Shown here: piece by piece, positions 1-4,463 of the stretch | Layout of the letters: each line of letters opens with the position of its first letter | How positions within the stretch are numbered: the first letter of the stretch is position 1 | Assembly (NCBI GenBank): GCA_018065165.1 | Contig: JAGHTV010000477.1 | Location: forward strand, 1-5,743 | DNA: 5,743 bases | From: Candidatus Sodaliphilus fimicaballi | Lineage (GTDB): Bacteria; Bacteroidota; Bacteroidia; Bacteroidales; Muribaculaceae | Direction of reading: 5' to 3' | The notes under the pieces: model-generated | Databases searched by the model: none | The model's input: the letters and a program-made list of their open reading frames with translations, nothing else | Told to the model about the DNA's origin: nothing | Translations under genes and position numbers: made by a program

Positions 1-1273
1 AGCCCAGTGTCCACTTGGGCATGATGGGTGCCTTGCCTGTGAGGGTGCGGTAGCCGCTTATCACCTCGTCGAGGTTGTTGCCGGCCACAAAGTAGTAGTC
101 GAGCTGCTTGGTCATCTCACTCCACAGCGACAGTTTGCCCTGCTCGGCATCACTCACCGGGGCATAGGCACGCAGGCCACAGTAGGCCTCGCCGCCATCG
201 GGTTTCCATTCCAGCTTTATCGAGTAGCGCTTGCCAGCCTCGAGCTTGATGCTGAACTTGCGGGCATTGGGGTTCCATGCAGTGCGCCATATAGTCTGAT
301 CCTCCTTGCCAGTTGCTGCAAGGTCCTCGGTATAGACGGGCTTGCCGTCGATGTAGATGCGCTGGTAGCCCGAGTAGTAGTGACTGAAGCGATATTCGCC
401 AGTAGCCATAGGCACAATCTCGCCTTCATAGACAACGGTGGCCTTCTCAAGCGGGAACTGCGGCAGGTTCTTGGCCGACTTCAAGTTCTCGTAGTATATC
501 GAGTCCTCGCGACGCACCAGCGTCTCCTTACCAGGAGCCGAGTAGGTGCCAGTGAGAGCTCCTTCCTTGCCGTCCTTGTCATAGAGGCGGAACAGGCGGT
601 GCAGCTGCTGGTAGTCTTCGGGATTGCCAAAGCGGCACAGCGAGTAGCTGTCGAGCATGATGCCATAGTTGCGCGACGACAGCACAAAGGGCACGCTCAC
701 CTTGGTGTTGTACTGGAAAAGCTCCTCGTTGCGGCCCTTGTAGTTCCACTCATCGGCCTGATGTTGACCCAGACCGAAGAATGCCTCGTCGGCAGGCGAC
801 TCAAAGAGCAGATGTGTGGTCCAGCCCAAGTATTGCAACGGAGTGCCATCGGCAGTGGTTTGTGAGGCACGGAATGGCTCAAAGGTCTTGCCACCGCCAT
901 GATTCTCTTCGACATAGAGTTTGCCTTGGGCATCGGTAAATCGTACCTCGCCAGTGCGTGTGTTTACATGGGCACGCACACTCGGAGTGCTTACCACCAC
1001 CTCATTGGGCAGCTCTTTGATATCGCAACGTGTGTAAGGCGGCTGCGGGATCACCACAAGGCTCTGCGCATCGGCAAAGCTCTTCTCGGGCGTAGCACTC
1101 ACGCGCACTATCTTGTCACCCAGCACTTGCAGTCGCACCAGTCGGGGCTGGCCGGCCTTGTCGCCCTGCAAGGTTACTGTAATGCCATCGGCACCAGTCA
1201 CCACATTGCCTGCAATGGCCACCATAGCCCATAATAGGGCCACAACACACATACATGTCTTCTTGATGCTCAT
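1..1273 (-). CDS. GH31 family glycoside hydrolase (alpha-xylosidase/alpha-glucosidase-like) with PA14 insert, N-terminal part
   Basis: Partial gene: the ATG is at 1273 and 424 codons are read with no stop before the left edge. Residues 1-21 form a type I signal peptide (basic KK, hydrophobic core, AIA before the cut), with no lipobox cysteine, so the product is exported. Residues about 25-225 are the beta-sandwich domain preceding the GH31 barrel, with the family signature FFGLGQ near residue 165 and an FVLSSRNYGIMLDS segment after it. Residues about 230-372 look like a PA14 domain (YEGEIVP, GEYRFSHYYSGYQRIYIDGK, KLEWKP, GLRAYAP), inserted as in PA14-containing Bacteroides GH31 alpha-xylosidases. 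The sequence then returns to GH31 at DEVISGYRTLTGKAPIMPKW, the entry to the catalytic barrel. The nucleophile and acid/base aspartates lie outside the window, so the substrate (xyloglucan-type xylosides or alpha-glucosides) is inferred from family only. It follows the SDR gene by 15 bases and is probably co-transcribed with it. Confidence 0.88.
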   Translation of the reverse strand, partial: MSIKKTCMCVVALLWAMVAIAGNVVTGADGITVTLQGDKAGQPRLVRLQVLGDKIVRVSATPEKSFADAQSLVVIPQPPYTRCDIKELPNEVVVSTPSVRAHVNTRTGEVRFTDAQGKLYVEENHGGGKTFEPFRASQTTADGTPLQYLGWTTHLLFESPADEAFFGLGQHQADEWNYKGRNEELFQYNTKVSVPFVLSSRNYGIMLDSYSLCRFGNPEDYQQLHRLFRLYDKDGKEGALTGTYSAPGKETLVRREDSIYYENLKSAKNLPQFPLEKATVVYEGEIVPMATGEYRFSHYYSGYQRIYIDGKPVYTEDLAATGKEDQTIWRTAWNPNARKFSIKLEAGKRYSIKLEWKPDGGEAYCGLRAYAPVSDAEQGKLSLWSEMTKQLDYYFVAGNNLDEVISGYRTLTGKAPIMPKWTLG

Positions 1274-1288
1274 ACTCTATATCGTTTT

Positions 1289-2131
1289 CTATTTGCCAAA
1301 TGTATAAAACAGTTTTGTGATTAACGCGTCAAAACAGCGGTCAGGCAATATGGTGTGCAACCAGCGCATCGATGCATTGCCCACCCCGAAGGCGTAGCGA
1401 GTCTTGGGCCTGCGTGCCGTAGCTGCCTTGCACACATGCTTGGCAGCCTTGGTTGCCGAGGTCATCAGGTTGTGTGGATTGCGACGGTACATCATGTCAA
1501 ACACGCCAGTCACGCGACCAGCCTTCTCGGCATACACGGTACCGTCGGCAGCCTTGTGCAATTGCTGTGCAGCGATAATGCCCCAGTTGCTGTAAACTCC
1601 ACCGGGCTCAATGATTGCAACATCAATGCCATAGGGACGCACCTCCATGCGAGTAGCGTCGCTCAGCGACTCCACGGCATACTTGCTCACATTGTACCAG
1701 CCTGCAAAGGGGAAGGTCAGCCGGCCTGCAATTGAGGCTACATTGACAATGCGGCCGCTGTGCTGACTGCGCATGTGTGGCAGCACGAGCTTGGTCATTC
1801 GTGCCAGGCCCAGCACATTCACGTCGAGCTGACGCTGTGCATCATCGAGGCTTGTAGTCTCTACAGGACCAAGTTCGCCATAGCCGGCATTGTTTACCAG
1901 CACATCGATGCGGCCCTCTCGCTCAATGATGGTGTTGACGGCTGCTTGTGCCGAAGCCTCGTCGGTAACATCGAGTGTGAGAGGTGTAACGCCATACTGG
2001 CGCAGGGGCTCCATGCGCTCGGTGCGACGAGCTGCGCCATACACCTTGTGGCCCTGCTCGGCAAGCATGCGTGCCGCCTCATAGCCTATGCCGCTACTGG
2101 CACCTGTTATAAGTATTACTAGTGTAGTCAT
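1289..2131 (-). CDS. Classical short-chain dehydrogenase/reductase (SDR), 280 aa
   Basis: Soluble NAD(P)(H)-dependent oxidoreductase with a Rossmann fold. Visible motifs are the cofactor glycine motif TGASSGIG at 9-16, LDV at 53-55 (adenine contact), NNAG at 80-83, the structural Asn105, the catalytic Ser133, and YxxxK with Tyr146 and Lys150, followed by EPGG at 175-178. Arginines 35-36 just after the second beta strand favour NADP(H); this is inference. The C-terminal tail (about 215-280) resembles the longer SDRs often annotated as 'oxidoreductase' or retinol-dehydrogenase-like. The substrate cannot be told. The ATG at 2131 was chosen because an upstream in-frame TTG at 2158 lies inside the promoter -7 box and would precede the transcript. 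It is the first gene of a probable operon with the GH31 gene and is divergent from the AraC-type regulator. Confidence 0.92.
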   Translation of the reverse strand: MTTLVILITGASSGIGYEAARMLAEQGHKVYGAARRTERMEPLRQYGVTPLTLDVTDEASAQAAVNTIIEREGRIDVLVNNAGYGELGPVETTSLDDAQRQLDVNVLGLARMTKLVLPHMRSQHSGRIVNVASIAGRLTFPFAGWYNVSKYAVESLSDATRMEVRPYGIDVAIIEPGGVYSNWGIIAAQQLHKAADGTVYAEKAGRVTGVFDMMYRRNPHNLMTSATKAAKHVCKAATARRPKTRYAFGVGNASMRWLHTILPDRCFDALITKLFYTFGK

Positions 2132-2155
2132 AAGGTGGAATTTCAACTTTATAGG

Positions 2156-2163
2156 CAAAGTTA
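2156..2163 (-). promoter_or_regulatory. Candidate -7 promoter box for the SDR-GH31 operon
   Basis: On the minus strand this reads TAACTTTG, a perfect match to the Bacteroidota -7 consensus TAnnTTTG. It lies 24 bases before the SDR ATG, giving a short leader of roughly 18 nt. A TTTG sits 24 bases upstream, slightly farther than the usual 19-21 base spacing for a -33 element, so the -33 assignment is weak. Confidence 0.6.
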
Positions 2164-2187
2164 CACATTTCCCGTTGCTTCACATTG

Positions 2188-2195
2188 CAAAGTTA
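2188..2195 (-). promoter_or_regulatory. Second upstream -7 box (TAACTTTG), possible tandem promoter
   Basis: A second identical TAACTTTG lies exactly 32 bases upstream of the first on the minus strand. It could be a second start site for the SDR operon, or its TTTG could act as the -33 element of the inner promoter. No good -33 TTG is seen at the usual distance upstream of it. Confidence 0.35.
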
Positions 2196-2214
2196 ATGAT
2201 AAGTTTATGAAAAT

Positions 2215-2249
2215 TGCATCATATAGATACTCGTATTGTATGAAATGCA
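2215..2249. promoter_or_regulatory. Nested imperfect dyad in the divergent intergenic region (candidate operator)
   Basis: Three nested inverted pairs share nearly one centre at about 2231.5: TGCAT 2215-2219 with ATGCA 2245-2249, CATA 2220-2223 with TATG 2239-2242, and ATAC 2227-2230 with GTAT 2233-2236. The centres drift by up to one base, so symmetry is imperfect. It lies between the minus-strand SDR boxes and the plus-strand regulator box, where a shared regulator would bind. AT-rich DNA produces such symmetry by chance fairly often. Confidence 0.3.
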
Positions 2250-2292
2250 CCGTTTTTTGTGTAAAGTGCCTCGGTGTTTTTTGAAAAAGTTG

Positions 2293-2300
2293 TAATTTTG
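2293..2300 (+). promoter_or_regulatory. Candidate -7 promoter box of the regulator gene
   Basis: TAATTTTG matches the Bacteroidota TAnnTTTG box. Transcription would begin near 2306, leaving a leader of about 45 nt before the ATG at 2351. There is no convincing -33 TTG 19-21 bases upstream; the nearest T-rich TTTTTTG motifs are at the wrong distances. The box also argues against an in-frame ATG at 2303, which would fall at or before the transcript start. Confidence 0.5.
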
Positions 2301-2307
2301 CGATGCA

Positions 2308-2327
2308 AGGGCGTGGCAACACGCTTT
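2308..2327 (+). other. Stem-loop at the 5' end of the regulator mRNA leader
   Basis: GCGTG (2311-2315) pairs perfectly with CACGC (2320-2324) around a GCAA tetraloop of the stable GNRA class. Two G-U pairs and one A-U pair extend the stem to 8 bp (2308-2327). If the start site is near 2306, the hairpin caps the 5' end of the transcript and may stabilise it. The pairing is seen; the role is inferred. Confidence 0.35.
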
Positions 2328-2350
2328 GCTACCAATTTGACGGCATGATT

Positions 2351-2899
2351 ATGAACATAAAAAATATGGTTTGTCCGCGATGCGTGATGACGGTGAATGC
2401 AATCCTCAAGGATGCCGGCATCGATGCCACGCGTGTTGAGATGGGTGAGGTTGAGACCGTTGCCCCCCTCGATGCTGTAACTATCCATGACCTGGATTGT
2501 CGCTTGCGTGCGGTGGGCTTTGAGTTGCTGCACGATCGCGACGATGCCCTCGTTGAACGCATCAAGGCGGCACTTATTGACCTGGCTCGCCGCGACGATG
2601 GACACAATCATAAACTCTCGGCCGAATTGCCTGGGCTGCTTGACATGGAGTACAAGCACCTCTCGGCTGTGTTTAGTGCTCACGAGGGGCGTACCATTGA
2701 GAAATGCTACATTGCCCGGAAGGTTGAACGGGCCAAGGAACTGCTTGTTTATGGCGAACTCACCGTGGGCGAAATTGCATACCGCCTGGGCTACAGCAGC
2801 GTTGCCCACATGTCGGCCCAGTTCAAGCAAATCACAGGTCTCACACCCACCGCTTGGCGAAACTCGCAAGCACAACGCACACCCCTCGACCAAGTGTAA
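2351..2899 (+). CDS. AraC-type transcriptional regulator with N-terminal HMA-like (CPRC) domain, 182 aa
   Basis: One-component DNA-binding regulator. Residues 1-60 resemble a heavy-metal-associated ferredoxin-like fold: KNMVCPRC at 4-11 puts C8 and C11 in a CxxC metal site, followed by an amphipathic helix and a VEMGEVE strand. Residues about 85-170 carry both AraC helix-turn-helices: the first spans YKHLSAVFSAHEGRTIEKCY, the second ELTVGEIAYRLGYSSVAHMSAQF, ending in the typical GLTPTAWR. This architecture recurs in Bacteroidota regulators placed beside heavy-metal genes; I recall no characterised ligand. C50 and C119 are further thiols. The ATG at 2351 was preferred because it begins right before the domain; ATG 2345 would add two residues, and ATG 2303 conflicts with the promoter. 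It precedes the metal permease by 184 bases and is divergent from the SDR gene. Metal-responsive control of the permease is inferred from fusion and context. Confidence 0.85.
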   Translation: MNIKNMVCPRCVMTVNAILKDAGIDATRVEMGEVETVAPLDAVTIHDLDCRLRAVGFELLHDRDDALVERIKAALIDLARRDDGHNHKLSAELPGLLDMEYKHLSAVFSAHEGRTIEKCYIARKVERAKELLVYGELTVGEIAYRLGYSSVAHMSAQFKQITGLTPTAWRNSQAQRTPLDQV

Positions 2900-2916
2900 T
2901 CCTATAAAGAAAATCT

Positions 2917-2968
2917 TGTAACATTTATTGAAAATAATGTAACGGCATAGGCTCTATGTCGTTGTAAC
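2917..2968 (+). repeat. Three TGTAAC direct repeats upstream of and within the permease promoter
   Basis: TGTAAC occurs at 2917-2922, 2938-2943 and 2963-2968, with start-to-start spacing of 21 and 25 bases. The last overlaps the -7 box. A spacing of 21 bases is two helical turns, as used by tandem AraC-type half-sites, but the motif is short and also belongs to the promoter context (TGTAACTTTG), so chance or promoter duplication is possible. Confidence 0.3.
2941..2963. promoter_or_regulatory. 10+10 bp inverted repeat beside the permease -7 box (candidate operator)
   Basis: AACGGCATAG (2941-2950) and CTATGTCGTT (2954-2963) are inverted copies matching at 9 of 10 positions, separated by GCT. 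The dyad ends one base before the TAACTTTG box, so it fills the space between the expected -33 and -7 elements, where a bound protein would control polymerase access. It could also form a hairpin, but it lies upstream of the predicted transcript start, so a DNA operator is the simpler reading. The binding protein is not shown; the adjacent regulator is the obvious candidate. Confidence 0.5.
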
Positions 2969-2972
2969 TTTG
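2965..2972 (+). promoter_or_regulatory. -7 promoter box of the metal permease gene
   Basis: TAACTTTG, a perfect Bacteroidota TAnnTTTG match. A start near 2979 gives a leader of about 105 nt before the ATG at 3084. No clear TTG is present 19-21 bases upstream; that space is filled by the dyad. A weak -33 would fit an activator-dependent promoter. Confidence 0.6.
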
Positions 2973-2992
2973 CATCGTGAAACAAGCGTTAA

Positions 2993-3012
2993 CCTTGAGC
3001 GAACGCTCAAGG
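2993..3012 (+). other. Perfect 9-bp inverted repeat in the permease leader
   Basis: CCTTGAGCG (2993-3001) and CGCTCAAGG (3004-3012) are exact inverted copies around AA. The 20-base near-palindrome starts about 14 bases after the predicted transcript start. With a 2-base centre it would lose its innermost pair to form an RNA loop, so it could serve as a DNA binding site for a dimer or as an RNA hairpin. Confidence 0.5.
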
Positions 3013-3020
3013 AACAGTAG

Positions 3021-3076
3021 CTGCTGGGGTGCGTTTTCGTTTGCGTAGCCCCGCAGGGGCGGTTCGTTTTTCGTTA
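3021..3076 (+). promoter_or_regulatory. GC-rich leader with two mutually exclusive hairpins, attenuator-like
   Basis: Hairpin B pairs GCCCC (3048-3052) with GGGGC (3056-3060) around GCA, followed after a short gap by a T-rich run (3066-3071) like a weak intrinsic terminator. Competing hairpin A pairs CTGC-T-GGGG (3021-3029, one bulged T) with CCCCGCAG (3049-3056). The two share CCCC 3049-3052 and cannot coexist. Pairings are read from the sequence; regulation by attenuation is inference. The leader matches no riboswitch that I recognise. Confidence 0.35.
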
Positions 3077-3083
3077 AAAAATT

Positions 3084-4328
3084 ATGGAATATCTAAATGC
3101 TTTACTCATGATGCTTAACGGCATGTCGCCCTACCTGATGTTGGGTTTCCTCATCGCAGGTGTGCTGCATGCTTTTGTGCCTAGTGCCATATACTCTCGT
3201 TATCTGGCGGGAACCGGCATCAGGTCGGTACTCACTGCGGCTGCCATAGGCGTGCCACTGCCGCTGTGCTCGTGTGGCGTGTTGCCCACGGCTGTGTCGT
3301 TGCGTCGCAATGGTGCGTCGCGTGCTGCTACCACCTCGTTTCTCATTGCTACACCGCAAACGGGTGTCGACTCTATCGCTGCCACCTATAGCATGATGGG
3401 CCTGCCGTTTGCCATACTGCGTCCCATTGCAGCGCTGGTGACGGCCGCCCTGGGCGGAACTGCCCTAGGAGCTCTTGAGAGTCGTGGAATGCTCGACGGT
3501 GCCAATGCCGACGGCGAGGATGGTGCTGCACAACCCGAGGCGTTGCCTACAACACTGTGGGGCAAGGTGGTCGAGACGTTGCGTTATGGCCTCGTCGAGA
3601 TGATGCAAAACATAGGCCGTTGGCTAGTGTTGGGACTCGTCATTGCTACACTCATCACCGTGTGGGTGCCCGACGACTTCTTTACAGCCTATGCTAGCAA
3701 TCACCTGGTTAACATGCTCGTAGTCGTGGTTATTGCTGTGCCCATGTATGTGTGTGCTACAGGTTCAATTCCCATAGCTGCAGCGTTGATGATGAAGGGT
3801 CTGTCGCCCGGTTGTGCACTGGTGATGCTCATGGCTGGTCCAGCTGCCAATGTTGCGTCGATGCTCGTCGTGGGGCGTGCTATGGGTCGTCGTGCTGCTG
3901 CCGTCTATCTCACTTCAATCGTGGCGGGAGCAATGGGATTTGGTCTTATTATTGACTACTGGCCAGGACTGCAAGAGGTGTTCACCGGTGCCATACCCGA
4001 GTGCATGAAGTGCCACACTAAGGATGTCTCGTGGCTCAACGCCGTGTGTAGCACAATTGTCACAGTAATGGTGGTCGTGGGCTTCGTTACCAAGTACAGG
4101 AAATCATATCTATTAACTCAAAATAAGACAGCAAAGATGAAAGAATTCAAGATCAAGGGCATGATGTGCAATCATTGCAAGATGAATGTAGAAAAGGGCC
4201 TCGCTACAGTAGACGGTGTTGATAAGGTAACCGTTGACCTCGCCAAGGGCGTAGCTTATGTAGAGGGTAATGTAACCGACGAGGCCATCAAGGCCAAGGT
4301 GACCGCCCTGGGCTACGAGAACGCGTAA
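3084..4328 (+). CDS. SO_0444-type metal (Cu/Zn) efflux permease with C-terminal HMA domain, 414 aa
   Basis: Inner-membrane permease of the DUF318/ArsP-like superfamily, closest to the SO_0444 Cu/Zn efflux group. The first half has helices near 8-30, 48-72, 85-105 and 109-131, with the signature PLPLCSCGV at 58-66 (C62, C64) and SFLIATPQTGVDS at 85-97. A soluble, acidic loop at about 132-158 precedes the second half (helices near 175-195, 208-235, 242-265, 272-292, 316-336), which has the matching MYVCATGSIP (C224) and LMAGPAANVASM. A CMKCH motif (C307, C310) lies before the last helix. After a linker (about 338-351), residues 352-414 form an HMA domain with GMMCNHC (C362, C365), like CopZ/Atx1 chaperones. 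It probably exports a thiophilic metal, with the HMA domain delivering or sensing it; the metal is not determined. The ATG at 3084 is A-rich upstream with no Shine-Dalgarno. It has its own promoter downstream of the regulator gene. Confidence 0.88.
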   Translation: MEYLNALLMMLNGMSPYLMLGFLIAGVLHAFVPSAIYSRYLAGTGIRSVLTAAAIGVPLPLCSCGVLPTAVSLRRNGASRAATTSFLIATPQTGVDSIAATYSMMGLPFAILRPIAALVTAALGGTALGALESRGMLDGANADGEDGAAQPEALPTTLWGKVVETLRYGLVEMMQNIGRWLVLGLVIATLITVWVPDDFFTAYASNHLVNMLVVVVIAVPMYVCATGSIPIAAALMMKGLSPGCALVMLMAGPAANVASMLVVGRAMGRRAAAVYLTSIVAGAMGFGLIIDYWPGLQEVFTGAIPECMKCHTKDVSWLNAVCSTIVTVMVVVGFVTKYRKSYLLTQNKTAKMKEFKIKGMMCNHCKMNVEKGLATVDGVDKVTVDLAKGVAYVEGNVTDEAIKAKVTALGYENA

Positions 4329-4348
4329 TCGAGAACGCTACTGTGCCC

Positions 4349-4379
4349 GACGCATTTCCGTCGGAAATAGTATTGCGTC
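4349..4379 (+). other. Nested inverted repeat downstream of the permease
   Basis: ATTTCCG (4354-4360) and CGGAAAT (4362-4368) are exact inverted copies around a single T, enclosed by GACGC (4349-4353) and GCGTC (4375-4379). It starts 20 bases after the permease stop and could be an RNA hairpin protecting or ending the message. No T run follows, so it is not a classical intrinsic terminator. Confidence 0.35.
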
Positions 4380-4386
4380 ATGAGGC

Positions 4387-4426
4387 AAAAAATCAAGTGC
4401 GGCCACCGCTATGGTGGTCGCACTTG
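4387..4426 (-). terminator. Intrinsic terminator of the OPT transporter gene, probably bidirectional
   Basis: The left arm 4394-4407 (CAAGTGCGGCCACC) and right arm 4413-4426 pair over 14 positions, 13 exact and one G-U, around a 5-base loop. On the minus strand the stem is followed by A then six T (4387-4392), a standard intrinsic terminator for the gene ending at 4464. On the plus strand the tail is only TTATCTGT, so termination for the permease would rest mainly on the stem. Confidence 0.75.
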
Positions 4427-4433
4427 TTATCTG

Positions 4434-4459
4434 TACCCCTCGGTCAAGCGAGGGGGGTA
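4434..4459 (-). other. Hairpin directly after the OPT transporter stop codon
   Basis: CCCCTCG (4436-4442) pairs exactly with CGAGGGG (4449-4455) around GTCAAG, with TA...TA at the outer edges and two extra G on one side. It starts 4 bases after the minus-strand stop codon and lies before the main terminator in that gene's direction. No T run follows, so it probably assists transcript end stability or pausing. Confidence 0.4.
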
Positions 4460-4463
4460 TCAA

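Noticed and set aside
380..865. Plus-strand frame of 161 codons, and similar ones at 899-1234, 1355-1735 and 1760-2122
   Set aside because: All lie opposite the well-supported GH31 and SDR genes and give low-complexity, motif-free products; they are shadows of those genes.
2132..2158. SDR start at the TTG codon 2158
   Set aside because: That codon overlaps the TAACTTTG promoter box, and the extra nine residues are not part of the Rossmann start. The ATG at 2131 places TGASSGIG at the usual residue 9-16.
2303..2350. Upstream ATG (2303) as the start of the regulator
   Set aside because: It lies three bases after the TAATTTTG box, at or before the expected transcript start, and the added 16 residues (mostly hairpin-encoded) have no domain match. 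The ATG at 2351, or 2345, fits better.
2219..2893. Long minus-strand reading frame (224 codons) antisense to almost the whole regulator gene
   Set aside because: Its protein has no recognisable domain or motif, while the plus strand encodes a clear HMA-like/AraC protein. The open antisense frame follows from GC-rich codon use.
2941..3012. Mobile element ends or attachment site suggested by inverted repeats
   Set aside because: The repeats are short, internal to one promoter/leader, and no transposase, integrase or target duplication is present.
3021..3076. Known metal riboswitch (for example NiCo or yybP-ykoY/Mn) in the permease leader
   Set aside because: I could not match conserved core motifs of those classes; only simple competing hairpins are visible.
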